Assembly (NCBI RefSeq): GCF_025698545.1
Contig: NC_068571.1
Coordinates: 33,513,733-33,577,732 of the forward strand
Direction of reading: 5' to 3'
DNA from: Gossypium raimondii
Lineage: Eukaryota; Streptophyta; Magnoliopsida; Malvales; Malvaceae
DNA: 64,000 nucleotides
Below, in pieces: positions 36,558 through 49,895 of the stretch. A program made the position numbers and the translations under genes. A model generated the notes under the pieces. It was given only the letters and a program-made list of their open reading frames with translations, was not told the DNA's origin and searched no databases. Position 1 is the first letter of the stretch; each line of letters begins with the position of its first letter.

Positions 36558-36640
36558 CAATATGTATTACTGTAATATTGAAGAGTTAATTGATAAAAAA
36601 AATAAATGCAACAAGTACAAAAAAGATTCAAAATTATTGC

Positions 36641-36710
36641 CAACAAGATTTGAACCAAGGTACTAAGGGAAAAGAGCAAGCATCTTAACCAACTAAGCTA
36701 AACTAATTAA
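36641..36710 (-). other. tRNA-like sequence with A and B boxes (SINE-head or tRNA relic)
   Basis: On the minus strand TAGCTTAGTTGG (36700-36689) fits the pol III A box, and GGTTCAAATC (36656-36647) fits the B box, 32 bp apart. The sequence between does not fold into a clear anticodon arm that I can assign, so a tRNA-derived relic, possibly a SINE head, is more likely than an active tRNA gene. Confidence 0.5.
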
Positions 36711-37099
36711 TTAACATATTATAAAAATATTGTTATTATCTTAATTATATTACTTACGTTCTAACGATTTATCAGACCTATTCCATACACGTGTCAAATC
36801 AGAAAAAATAATACAACAATTCTGTAAAAAAAATCCGGTGTTTACTTCAAATAAATAAGGAAAATAATAATTTGAATGTTTCAAAATTCAAGTTTAAACC
36901 GAAAAAATCAAAATTTAGAGGTAAAAAAGGATCTTTTTCGACAAAAACTGCGGCAAATTGCCTTTGGCAGTTTGTTAGCGTGTAGATCTTGAAAAGTTAT
37001 TCGAAATAAAAAAAATCGTCTCAATCGGACAATCGAGCCAAAAGTTATGGCCTTTCAAAGTTTTTCAAGCTAAAAAACATAAATGGTCAATTTTTTGAC

Positions 37100-37412
37100 T
37101 GCTGGGTACTGTTCACGTACGACGCAAATCACGTCCACGTAAGCGCGATTTGCTGTACTGTTCACGTACGACGCAAATCACGTCCACGTAAGTGCGATTT
37201 TCTTCCACGTCAGCAAATCGCGCTTACGTGGACGCGATTTGTTGCCACGTAAGTAATCGCGCTGACGTGGACGCGATTTGCTGACACGTCCCCTGACATC
37301 GCGCTGACGTGGACGCAATTTAGGGGAAAATGGCCCATTCTGATAAATAATAAAATATCGGGCCCATTTCGATAAATTTTAAAAAAATAGGGCTTTTATG
37401 TGTAATTTGCCC
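37100..37412. mobile_element. Second arm/core copy of the ACGT-rich foldback family
   Basis: A run of CACGTCCACGTAAGCGCGAT and TGACGTGGACGCGATTTGCT phrases leads into an arm with GGAAAATGGCCCATTCTGAT and ending TGTAATTTGCCC at 37412. It matches the right arm of 36236-36557 in the same orientation. Either a second, left-truncated copy is present or 36236-37412 is one larger compound element. Confidence 0.65.
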
Positions 37413-37711
37413 TCAAATAATGTATAGGTTTTATAAATAAATTTCCAATTCTAAATTTGATATATCAAAAAATAAAAAAATAAAAATTGAATTTGAATTG
37501 GAATTTAAGGAATTGGAATTCAAATTTTTTATTTAATATAAAAAATAAATTTGTAAATCCAAATTCCTGATTATTAAGATTGTTTAAATCAAACTAAACT
37601 AGTTGAATCGATAATTAATAAGGTATTTATACGTAGAAAGGCATTGAACCGGTTAACTTGAAAATTGATTGAACCAAGCAAAAAATTAATTCAACTGACG
37701 ATTAAACTGAT
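37413..37711. other. AT-rich DNA, target region of the Tat retrotransposon
   Basis: Nothing gene-like is seen. The last five bases, CTGAT (37707-37711), are the likely left target-site copy of the LTR element. Confidence 0.5.
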
Positions 37712-40026
37712 TGTAGAAGCTCACTTTTGCCTAGGCCCGAAAAAAAAACAAACCAAAAATAAAATAAATAAAACCAAAAATCAAAAGTCCATAACAGTCC
37801 ATTTACAATATGGCCCAATATAGCCCAAATCAGAAAACCCTAATGGCCCAAGAACCTAAACAGTATTCAAAAAAAAAAAAACCCTAGCCCCCTGGCACCA
37901 CACGTCCCCCACGACAACACGCTTGCACCCCGAGGTCTGCCACCGTCAACTGCTCTGCCACTGTAATCCTCAACCATTGCTTGCAAGAAAAAAGAAAGAA
38001 AAGACAGCGAACAGTGAAAAACAATGTAATGTATTCAACTATAAAAACCAAAACAAAAAACTATGTTAAAAATATACGCACAAGGAAATAAAGAAACATT
38101 GAATCTGTTTTTTTTTTTTGAAAACGTAAAACAAAAATAAAAAAGTTCTTACCTTGCTGCAGTCGCTGGTGACTTCTCTGGCTTAGAAAGCCACCGAACC
38201 CTTGGCGGTTCGCCGCAAGCCTCGTCGAAGAACTGGAAATCGAAAGGTTTTTTGGAAAAATTTTAGGGTTTTGGTATCAATTTTTTAAAAAAAAAGGGTT
38301 GAAAGGGTTTAAAAGGGGATTTTTTTTAAAAAAGAAAAGAAAAAAGCAATTTTTTAATTTTCTGGCCACGGGAACGGTAGTCTCCATTGCCAACGGCTGG
38401 TGGCCATGATGGATCAGCGGCGGCTCTAGTGGCCGGACCCAGATCCTCTTCAGAGAAAAAAAAAGAGAGAAAACAAAGTGTTCATTTTTTTAAACAGTTT
38501 AAAATGAATTTTTTGGTTTTTTTTTTACTTGAATAGGGCGTCAAAACGACGCCGTTTCAAGGGATTCCGAAATGCCCCAAAATGACGCCATTTTGGGGCA
38601 GAGCTGAACCTCTCGACTTAGGATCCGCGTATTTTTAAAGGGGAGGGGATATTTTCAATTTTGGTCCTTTCTTTTTTTCATCTTTTTAATTTAATCCTGT
38701 TCAATTTTATTTATTTTAATTTTTGCCCCACAGTTTAAATTCCTGTACAATTTAGTCCCCTGACCCACTGTGGACCCCTTGAGAAGTGACACATGTCAAA
38801 TAAGGGGAATAATTGCCCTTTGACCCCCTAAAGTTTTTATCCTATTTTAATTTATTCCTTTAAGTTTTTTTTTTTAAGTTTAGACTGTCAGTTTTGTTAT
38901 ATTTTAAATTTAGTCTTTTATTCCCTCTTCTTTATTTATTTTGTGATCTATACTTTAAGTTTCTCTTAAATTTCAATTTTGTCATTATTTGGTTAATTTT
39001 GCCTCTTTATTTACTATATTATTTATTTTAGTATTTAAAATTTATGTTATTTATATTTTATTGATACGTTTTTTTATGTTATCCATGTTATCATCATTTT
39101 ATTTACTCATATTATTATTATGATAATAGTTACAATATGGTTATCGATGTTATTATTATAAACCGTATTCTTGTTACTATTATAGTTACATTATTATTGT
39201 TATTTACCAACGTGTTTCTTTTATTTTATTTTAATTTTAATTTTAAATTTCTTAATTTAATTTAATTTATTTTGCTTATTACACTAACATCATCATTTCA
39301 TTTTTTTACCTACATGATTATTTCATTTTATTTTGCTATCACAATGTACTTATCATTTTTGTTACATTTTGCCCAAATAAATTAAATATACCTCGTTTTA
39401 AAAGTTACACTCGTTTTATCTAATGCATATAAAATATTCAAAACCGAGGCAATGTTCGTTATTTTTGGGATTCGAAGAAGTTGTGCTCCTAACTTATAGA
39501 GTATGGCATCTCCCTAGAACCGAAGTAATCGAATAACCTATTTAAAATAACAAAAAAGAAATTTAGGTAACAATCAAATGGCGTTTATTCTGGTTTTCGA
39601 GAATTCGAGAGATCGTGTCTTAACTTACGAGATATGATATTTCCTTCTCGATTAACTCGGAATAAGGCCCGTTTCCATAAAACTTAATTTATTTAAGTAA
39701 TTTTAATTAAAAATAACATCATGTAAAGTGAAATTGTGTTTTAAATTTTTTTAAAATTTTAAATTCTCGACACTAAGACATCAAGTACTCAACTAGGTAC
39801 CAATTTTGGGCGTTACTAAGGCGCTAATCCTTTTTCGTGCTTAACCGGCTCCCGAACTCATCTCCTGAATTTTGTAAACCAAAAATCGTTGTTTTAGTAA
39901 ATCAAACCATTTATTAAAACGATCAAATTAAGAGATGATCCGATCACACCTCGTAAAAAGATTGGTGGCGACTCCATTTTAGTTCTTTTTTTAAATAAAA
40001 AGTTAATTTCAAAAAGGGTTTTGACA
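37712..40026 (+). repeat. 5' LTR of the Tat element
   Basis: It starts TGTAGAAGCTCACTTTTGCC and ends AAAAAGGGTTTTGACA. It aligns along its length with 51162-53516, with scattered substitutions and small indels, so the insertion is not very recent. No coding sequence. Confidence 0.92.
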
Positions 40027-40689
40027 GCTTAGCGACTCCACTGAGGACAAAATAAGAGAGCCAAGCCGCGAGTTTATTAATTTTGGTCTTTTTGTCGAAA
40101 ATTGATAATTTGATTTAAATTTACGATCCCTTCATTGCATTTCATCCTTCATTTTTGTGGTCTTCATCATTTTGTTACATAATGATATGTTTGCTTTATT
40201 GGTTCGAGTCTCTTGGTATGTTTCTGCATATTGCATTGCATAATCGTTTGATTTTTCCCTTCTTAAGTAGGAGTGAGAAGCTATTCCTTCGTGAGGTCTT
40301 CACCTCCATATAGGATAGTAGATTGCTTTCAAGATACATCCGTACCTATGTCTTCGTGAGATTTTCATCTTCATATAGCCATAGGGAAATATGTTCCCAT
40401 AAACCGAACTCAGTTCGTATGAGCCTATAATGGGTGAGGACCGAGGAATCTGTTGGTTCAGGTATCCTTACTTTAGAACCGAACCGCATATAATGAGCTC
40501 TAAGAGCCTACCTTAGGTAGAACCATACCGAACCTCTAGTGGTCACCTGATTAGGTGTTATATTTATTTTTTCTTGCTTTGAATTCTAAATTTGTATGAA
40601 ATATACTGACTTGTTTCATTTTGTTTTGGTTATGATTGAATTGCATTTTCATCATAGAAAAGGGTGCTGATTCACGTTCAGTGCTAAAT
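40027..40689 (+). other. Tat leader, with possible primer-binding site
   Basis: Directly after the 5' LTR comes GCTTAGCGACTCCACTGAGG, which is where a tRNA primer-binding site should be. I could not match it to a tRNA with certainty. The remaining leader has short repeated phrases (CTTCGTGAGGTCTTCACCTC at about 40287 and a close variant at about 40341). Confidence 0.5.
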
Positions 40690-42783
40690 ATAGAGCTTGT
40701 CATGGAAAAGGGATTTCTTGATAAAGTGGAAGAAAATGCGGTCGTCCAGATATGGTCTGAGAAGACATAACAAGAGAAGGGTAACAGCCTGACGGAGGGA
40801 TATGTGTCAGAATTATGGGATTTCACTTACATTAGTGTGACTCAGAATAACCTTCAAGAGTTGGAAGAAATATGAGACCAATGGGATGACGAAACCAAGC
40901 AGTTATTCTACTTTAACTATGGTGACTTATCTTATTTACTCGATGTCAAAGTGGATAAGCACTTATTCCGAGCTCTTGCCCAGTATTGGAATCCCACCTA
41001 TAGCTGCTTCACTTTTAGGAAAACAGACTTGGTACCCACCGTAGAAGAGTACACAACTCTGCTCCGTTGCCCGAAGATCCAAGCCTACAAAGCTTATTCT
41101 AGAGCCGTCAACGTGCCGACTTTCTTGAAGAGGCTAATGAGCATAACGAGAATTAGTAAGCAATGGGCCACAACCTGGATTAAACAAAAGGGAGATAGTA
41201 AATACATCTCTTGGAAAATTTTGTAGGACTTGATCTTAGCACATCCGGATACGAAGAAAAGAGTTGACGTCTTCGCCTTGAGTCTTTACGGGTTGGTCAT
41301 CTTTTTTAAAGTACTAGGCCACATAGATGATACAATTTCAGATCTATTCGACCGGCTTGACAAAAGGGTCACACCCGTCCCGACGATTTTGACCAAAACT
41401 TTTATATCTTTGACTGCATGTCAGAAAGCGGGTGAAGGAAGATTTATCGAGTGTGCATAACTCTTGCTAGCCTAGTTTCACAGCCACTTTTGAAAGGTAG
41501 AAAATATCTCTTATCAAGTATTCTCCGAGAACCACTCTCCGTTGAAAGAATTCGTGGCTACGCTAAGGCGACACGACATTTTAGAGGAGAAATGGATGGC
41601 AATTCTCCAGAGTCTCCAAGACAAAGATGTTGAATGGAAGGCCCTTTGGATGATCCCTGATGAGATTTTATACCGATGTGAAGACTTCGACTAAGTCTCT
41701 CTACTCGGGATTTGGGGAGCTATTGGATACGACCCTCTACTTGTATTGAGACAATATAGATTAAGACAGTTCATACCGACAACGTAAGGGTTGGCTCAGT
41801 GCAAGTTTGCGTACAAGGGTGATAATTACAAAAAAAGATTCGTGAAATATCGAACGCTTGGAACCAAACTTACAAAATGAAAGGATTCACTGCAAACCCC
41901 ATGACGACCCCCGAGTATGATTGGTGGTGGGGTAAAAGAGCCAATGACAATGTCCCTGTCTCAAGTCAAGAAAACATTCGGCCAATAGAAGAACACTTAC
42001 AAGTGATCCTGTCTAAGTTAGAAATCATAAAGCAAGACTTTGAAAAAAGGAGTTCAGAGCTGGGGAAAAAGATAGAACAATTGGAAGAGGAAAAGATGTA
42101 GCGTTTGTCGAAGTCCAGAAGTTAGAAGTGGAGAAAATGAGAAAAGGAAAGGAAAAGGCTGAGGAAGGCTTAGACAATCTAAAAACAGATTATAAGAAGT
42201 TACGTTTGTTGATAAGGACTGCCGGGTTGGGTAAAACATGAGAACAATGGCGACAAGAAATCAAAAAAGAAAAGATTATAGCTGATCAGTGGGAAAAGAA
42301 ATTCCAAGATGCTCGAGTTCGAGAAGATGCTTTAAAAAGGGATTTGTTAGAAAGTGAAATAAAAGTGTTAGATTAAGAGCCCGAGTAGCAGAATTAGAAA
42401 ATTTATTACATTAATGTCGTAGTCACAACTCCGTAATTGAGTTTAAAGCAAGCCTAAATAAGATTGAAGAGTTGAAGGGAAAGATAGAAGAGATCGAGAC
42501 TGCACTGTAAAATTGTGAAATTCAAGTTGAGCTTCTTGAAACGAACAATGAGTACTGAAAAGAGCAACTCCAATGCTTTCAAGGTCAGATTAGGGATAGA
42601 GATCACGTCATGGGCGAAGCTGTGACTCAAGTACGGGAAGTAACCGACCATTTGCAAACCCTAGCGGTTCAAGTCGACATGCTGAGCTTAAAATACGAAT
42701 TAGAACTGGATGAAGGACGAAAATTAGCTTGGCTTCTTAAGAAAGTCAAGGCTTTGAGTATTAGGGTAAAGCCGTATATGTAA
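40690..42783 (+). pseudogene. Extra ORF upstream of gag (Tat/Ogre ORF1, DUF7745-like), disrupted
   Basis: The translation starts near ATG 40700 and passes through YLLDVKVDKHLFRALAQYWN, RKTDLVPTVEEYTTLLRCPK (about 41020-41080) and ILAHPDTKKRVDVFALSLYG (41233-41292). It ends in a long charged, coiled-coil-like region (about 41950-42770, rich in Glu, Lys and Leu). The PTVEEYTTLL block belongs to plant retrotransposon ORFs annotated as DUF7745. Stops such as TAA near 40769, TGA near 40875 and TAG near 41226, and frame changes after 41456, disrupt it. Function in the element is unknown. Position before gag is typical of Ogre-type elements. Confidence 0.7.
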
Positions 42784-43019
42784 AATGTATTCATTTTATG
42801 TAAAGGGATTTGTTTTCTAGTAAAGTTATTCTAAGAGAATTGAAACAGAACCAGCGCCTCTCTTTGCATTCATTTTTCATTCATCAGCATTATATTTCAT
42901 CATATGCATTAAGTTTCACAAAAAGACCCTAATTAATCAAAAATTTTGAAGTTACCTTGGAAACCAACAAGAATTTGCCAACCGAATATTGTTACGGTAC
43001 CCGAGGTAAAACCAGAGCC

Positions 43020-46000
43020 ATGGATCAAAGGTTAGAGAGATTAAAACAAATTCAGAAAGACATGCCAGATTAGTTACAAGCCCAGTTGCAGGAACAATTA
43101 GCTAAGGTACAGCAAGACATGAGGGATCAAATAAAAAGTCCTAACGAAACATGGTAAGCCAGTTGACCTAGTTGCTGGCCGAAGGGATTGAAAAAGGGAA
43201 AAGTAGTGTAAATAACTCTAGGAACGATAATGAAGACCCTATATACCCCCAAGCTTTACCCTAGCAAATGTCCAAGCCCAACCAGATACATATCCACGAA
43301 GGGTACCCGTTACCATAAAACCTCAACAATATCAAGCTGGCACTTCAGCACTAGTGAATTACCCAACAGGTTTAGGTTCCAACCCTAGGGATAATCTGAC
43401 CAACCCGGTTGCTCTCGATATGGACGACATGGTCGAAATGGATAGAGCCAAGGTAGAATTATCAAAACAACTAGAATATCGGTGCAAGTGGTTGGAAAAG
43501 AAATTCAGAGCTATGGAGAATGCCAATTACCTTTGCAGGGTTGATGCTAAGGAGGTGAGCTTAGTCCCTGACCTAGTGCTCCTACCAAAATTCAAAACTC
43601 TAAAATTCAAAAAATATAATGGAACTAGTTGTTCTGAAGCCTATATCACAATGTTCTGCCGAAGAATGACGGGATACGTTAATAATGACCAACTGTTAAT
43701 TCACTGCTTCTAGGATAATTTGATCGAGTCGGCCGCCAAGTGGTACAACCAGTTAAGCCATGCCAAAATCAACTCATGGAAAGACCTGACACAAGCTTTC
43801 ATGAAACAATACAGCCATGTGACCGACATGACACCGGATAGAATTACGTGCAAAACATGGAGAAAAAGAAAATTGAAAGCTTTAGACAGTACGCTAAGAG
43901 ATGAAGAGAGGTGGCAATACAAGTCCAACCACCTCTTCTGGAGAAGGAGACAACAATGCTTTCTATAAACACTCTAAAAGCCCCGTTCATTAACCATATG
44001 TTGGGAAGTGCTACCAAGAGCTTATCAGATATAGTAATATCCGAAGAAATGATTGAAAATGTAGTAAGGAGTGAGAAAATAGATACGGGGGAAAATACTA
44101 AAAGATCAGCCCCGAAAAAGAAGAAAAATAAGCGAACTCCGCGAGTGTGTATAAAAGTTATTCAAAATCGGTCACTGTAGGTCAACCAATGACCGTAACA
44201 ACCAACCATCAAGGCCCCTCAAAGCAAGAATCTAACTAGACAAAACATAGAAAAACTCCTGTTCACACCCATCCCGATGACATATAGGGAGTTATATCAG
44301 AATTTGCTCAATGCGCATGTGGTATCCCCGTTTTACTTAAACCCACGCAGGAATAACGAGACACTCAATTGAGAACTGTACTGCATTTAAAAAGCTGATT
44401 GAAAGGTTCATCAAGATAAGGATCGTAAGGTTCGATAATCTATTGAGACCTAATGTAGCAGGAAATCCGTTACCCAATCATTCAAATCAAGGGGTGAACA
44501 CGATAATTGAGAGTGGAGGAAATATGACCAAAACTGATGTGGCGAAAATAAAAACCCCACTAAATTGGGTTTGGCAAAAGATGATAGGGGGATGATTAAT
44601 CATGCAAGATTTAGAGGAGAGACATAAAGAAGCGATGAGCTACTATGAGTTCCACGTTGAAGGAGGTCATGAGAGCCAAGAGTGCACTGAATTCAGAGCT
44701 TTGGTGCAAAGTCTGATGGATGATAATGAGTTAGAATTCTTTGAAGATGTCAAAGGCTCAGAAGGAGGAACACAAGGTCAACGGAGAAGTCGGAAGGAAC
44801 ACTGAATTCAGAGCTTTGGTGCAAAGTCGGAAGGATCGACAGAGACGGTCTACAAGGTTAACCATCCGGTGGTGATTATTTCACGACCAAGAAATAATGA
44901 AGTAGGAACACAAGCTGCGTCGAGAGTCATAATTCAGAAACCCATGGCTTTTTCCTATAAGGATAGCAATAGGGCTCCATGGAATTATGACTACAATGTG
45001 ATGATCCCAAGAGAGGAAAATTCGGTTGGCACTTCAGAAGAGGGCCGAGATATTGGTTTCTACACTTACAGTGGGAGACACTATGATCCTGCAAGTGCAA
45101 GAACCGAGCTTGTTAAAGAGAAAACCCTGGCAGTTGAGTACACGAAAGAAAAGATAGCTATGCTTGAATTACTAGTTACCAAGCCAGTAACTGAGAATGA
45201 GGCTAAGGAATTCCTGAAATTCTTAAAGCATAGCGAGTATAGTGTTGTAGAATAGCTACACAAACGACCAGCTAGCATATCAATACTAGCCTTGCTCTTG
45301 AGCTGAGAGACACATCGTAGTGCGTTGATAAAAGTGTTGAATGATGCTTATGTCGCTAATGATATCTCTGTGAACAAGCTAGACCATCTGACGATTTCAT
45401 ATTTTTCAATGATGATGAAATACTTCCGAGGGGCATGGGATCCATGAAGGCTCTACATATCACTACCCACTGCAAAGTATATACATTGTCAGCGGTGTTA
45501 TTTGACAATGGATCTGTACTGAATGTCTTGCCTCTATCCACACTGAACAGATTACTAGTGGATAGCTCTCACATGAAGACGTTCCAAAATATAGTAAGAA
45601 CATTCGATGGTATAGAAATGAGGGTGATGGGAAAGATTGAAATACCTCTCTTAATTGGTCCGAAAATATATGAGGTAGACTTTTTGGTGATGGATATGAA
45701 GCCCTCTTATAATTTCTTATTGAGTAGACCTTAGATTCACTCTGCTGGGGTAGTACCGTCGTCACTACACTAAAAATTAAAGTTGGTAACTGAGGTTCGA
45801 CTGGTGACAATAAACGCTAAAGAAGATATCATCGCATCTGTAACTAGTGACTATACATAGGAGTGAATGGAGAGGCAATAGAATGTTCCTTTCGATCACT
45901 GGAATTTGTTAATGTAAGTTTCATTGTTGAAAGAAGGAAGATCCTAGTGCCCAAAATATCTAAAACTACGAGGATAGACCTGCAGTTGATGGTTGGGAAA

Positions 46001-49000
46001 TGAGTCTTACCTAGGAAGGGACTCAGAAAATACCTACAAGGAAGGGTCGAAGCACCTATGCTGATAAACAAACAAGACCGCTTTAGCTTAGAGTACAAGC
46101 CAAATATGAGGCAAAAGAAGAAGAAGATGGAGAAGTGACAATAAAGAAAAAGAGCGCAACTGAGTGGGAGAGAGGTCAAATCGGAACCAATGACCTTTCC
46201 ATATATGTCCAAAATGTTCGTATCAGGAAAAATCATTTATCCTGAACAAAAAAGGTCAGAAAAAAAAGTTGCAGAAGAAATGTTGGGAAACTTGAGCATT
46301 AATTCCATATCCAAAGAAGAAATTGGGGAAAACTTTTCAAGTATTCGTCCTTACATTCCTGGAAGTGTTCTAACAATTAGACTACAGAAGAGATCCCTAT
46401 AATTTTTAGAACTAATTCAGAGTAATCTAGATGATCGAGATTGTAACGTATCTCCTAATTTGTTAAGGATGGTAGAACAAGAGGAGAAGTAAATTTTACC
46501 TCACAAAGAGTCAGTAGAAATTGTGAGCTTAGGAGACGAACAAGAAAAGAAAGAGGTGAAGACTGGAGATTGCATCACTACAGAGACAAAACGAAACCTC
46601 ATTAAGTTACTCCAAGAATTCAAAGATGTCTTTGCATGGTCATATCAAGACATGCCTAGTCTAAGTACTGATATCGTGGTACATCGGCTTCCCATAAAGG
46701 AAGAATGTAAGCCAATTCAACAAAAACTTTGAAGGATAAGGCCCGACGTCCTGTTAAAAATAAAAGAAGAAGTCAATAAGAAATTTGATGCTGATTTCAT
46801 AAAAGTGGTTAAATACTCTGAGCGGGTAGCTAATATAGTCTCTGTCACTAAGAAAAATGGGAAAGTACAAATGTGTGTAGACTATAGGGATTTAAACAAA
46901 GCCAGCCTGAAAGATAATTTCTCGTTGCTTCACATTGACACATTAATGGTCAACATGCCAAGTTATTCACTATTCTCCTTCATGGATGGTTTTTCTAGAT
47001 ACAACCAGATTAAGATGCATCCTGAAGATGTGGAAAAGACCACATTCGTAACTCTGTGGGGAACATTTTGCTATAAAGTGATGCCATTCGGACTGAAAAA
47101 TGCAAGAGCGATGTATTAAAGAGCCATGGTAACCTTGTTTCATGATATGATGCATAAGGAAATTGAGGTTTATGTTGAAGATATGATTGCAAAATTCCAA
47201 ACAGAAAATAAGCATGTTCGAGTCTTGAGGAGATTGTTCTTGAGGTTGAGAAAATTCCAGCTAAAACTCAATCTAACAAAATGTACCTTGGGGGCTAGGT
47301 CGAGAAAATTGCTAGGATTTTTAGTTAGTGAAAAGGGGATCGAAATCGACTAGGACAAAGTCAAGGGTATACAGGAGTTGCTTCCGCCGCGCACTTAAAA
47401 GGAGGTCCGGGGTTTCTCAGGGAGATTAAATTACATCGTCCGGTTCATGTCACAACTAACTGAGAAATGCGACGCCATATTCCGTCTCCTTAAGAAACAC
47501 AATCCAAGTGTATGGGATGAAGAATGCCAGAAGACTTTAGACAAGATCAAACATTACTTGTCCAATGCCCCAGTACTGATGCCACCTAGTCCAGATAAGC
47601 CACTGATATTGTACTTGGCAGTATTTGAAAATGCTATGAGATGCGTGCTTGGCTAAAACAATAAGTCATGAAGAAAAGAAAGAGCGATATACTACATCAG
47701 TAAGAAATTCACTGCATGTGAGACAAGATATTCGCCAATTAAGAAGTTGTGTTGTGCCTTAATCTGGACAACCCGGAAACTGAGACAGTACATGTTGTAC
47801 TACACAACTTGGCTCATCTTAAAAATAGACCCTCTAAAGCACATGATGGAGTCGACTGCCATAAATAGAAGGATGGCCCGATGAAAAATTCTACTTTTCA
47901 AGTTTGATATAGTCTACGTAAACTAGAAGGCAGTAAAAGGGAGTGCAATAACAAATTTTTTAGCCAGTAGAGCTTTAGAAGATTAAGAGCCTTTGAACTT
48001 CAATTTCCTGAATTAATATATGATGTATGTTGTAACCACTGAAGAAGATGCTCAAGAAGGACATCCTTGGAAACTAAATTTTGACGGAGCGTCAAACGCT
48101 ATCGGTAACGGTATCGGGGTTATCCTAGTATCCTCAAACAGATATCATTATCCCTTCACTAGTAAATTGGATTTTGATTGTACGAACAATATGACAGAAT
48201 ACGAAGCATACATCATGGGTATCCGTGCAGCCATAAAATGTAAGATCAAAGTACTCGAGGTATATGGGGATTCTGTATTAGTGATCTATCAACTCAAAGG
48301 TGAACGGGAGACAAGAGATCCCAAGTTGATTAAGTATAAGAGGTTGATTCTGGAGTTAATTAACGAGTTTGATGACATCACCTTCAGCTACCTTCCGCGA
48401 GATGAAAATCAAATGGCTGACGCCCTGGCTACCTTAGCTTCCATGATCAAAGTGAACAAACAAGAGGGTGTAAAACCTAACCAGATGAGTATTTATGAGG
48501 CCCGACCCATTGTTACAACATCAATGAAGAAGAAAAGGATGACCACCCTTGGTACCACGATATACTGCGATTTGTGAAGAATCGTGAATACCCTGATCAA
48601 GCAATCGAGAATGATAAAAGAACATTGAGAAGACTGGCCAATAACTATGTCTTAGATGGTGAGATCCTATACAAAAGAAGAAATGATTAGGTGCTATTAA
48701 GATGTATGGACACTGTTGAGACTAAGAAAATCTTGGAAGAAGTCCATGAGGGTATTTGCGAAACACATGCTAATGGTTTTACAATGGCCAAGCAAATCAT
48801 GAGATTTGAATATTATTGGTCCACAATGGAAGGGGACTGCATCAATTATGCTAAAAGATGTCATAAGTGCCAAATTTATGGAGACAAAATTTATGTGCCT
48901 CCTTCACCTCTTCATGTTATGATTTCTCTATGCCTTTTCTCTATGTAGGGCATGGATGTTATTGGGTCGATCTCTCCAGAAGCTTCCAATGGGCATCGAT

Positions 49001-49895
49001 TCATCTTCGTAGTCATTGATTACTTCACAAAGTGGGTAGAGGCTACTTCTTACGCCAATGTCACAAAGTCGGCAGTCAACAAATTCTTGAAGAAAGAGAT
49101 CATATGTCAGTATTGGATGCCAGAAAGGATTATATCTGATAATGCATTGAACTTCAACAACAGCATGATAGCGGAGGTTTGTAGTCAATTCAAGATCAAA
49201 CACCATAGCTCGTCACCATATCGCCCCAAAATAAATGGTGTGGTGGAGGCAGTCAATAAGAACATTAAAAAGATCGTGGGGAAAATGACTGAAACTTATA
49301 AAGATTGGCATGAGAAGCTACCATTTGCCTTCTAGGCTTATCGAACGTCTGTTAGAACCTCCACCGGGGCAACGCCTTTCTTATTGGTTTATGGAATAGA
49401 GGCAATTTTACCCATTGAAGTCGAGATTCCTTCTCTTCAAGTTTCGTCAAAGTTGAAGTTAGATGAAGCAGAATAGATCCAATCCCGAAATGATCAGTTG
49501 AACTTGATTGAAGAGAAGAGGTTGAAAGCTATCCGTCATGGTCAGATGTACCAAAAACGAGTGATGAGAGCTTATGACAAAAAGATTCGCCCTAGAGAAT
49601 TCCATGAGGGGGACCTGGTATTGAAAAAGATCATTCTTATACAAAAGGACTTCAAAGGAAAGTGGATGCCAAACTTGGAAGGACCATATGTGGTAAAGAA
49701 GGCCTTTTCTGGAAGAGCGCTAATTTTAACCGAGATGGATGGAAAAAACCTGCCTAACCCTGTGAATTCAAATTCAGTCAAAAAATACTTCACCTCAAAA
49801 AAATGGAAGGAGAGGCCAAGGAGAAAACTCGCAAAGGGCACCTTGAGACCAAAGGGTTTTAAGTTGAAATCCCAAAAAATGGCTGCTCAAATTTG
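43020..49895 (+). pseudogene. Tat gag-pol pseudogene
   Basis: The start is ATG 43020. Domains in order: coiled-coil start; gag core (about 43550-43930); linker with zinc-finger-like YEFHVEGGHESQEC (about 44640-44685); aspartic protease with LFDNGSVLNVLP (about 45500-45540); reverse transcriptase (46523 to about 47350, with FSFMDGFSRYNQIKM); RT-linked RNase H (about 47480-47960); second RNase H (48020-48480, LNFDGASNAIGNGIG); and integrase with zinc finger (about 48740-48880), DDE core (48952-49335) and C-terminal part (49498-49895). The RT catalytic box reads YVED at 47171-47182 where the family has YVDD. Stops include TAG at 43072, TAG at 43711, TGA at 46730, TAA at 47117, TAG at 47351 and TAG at 49333. 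Frameshifts lie between gag, protease and RT and between 48577 and 48691. Confidence 0.93.
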
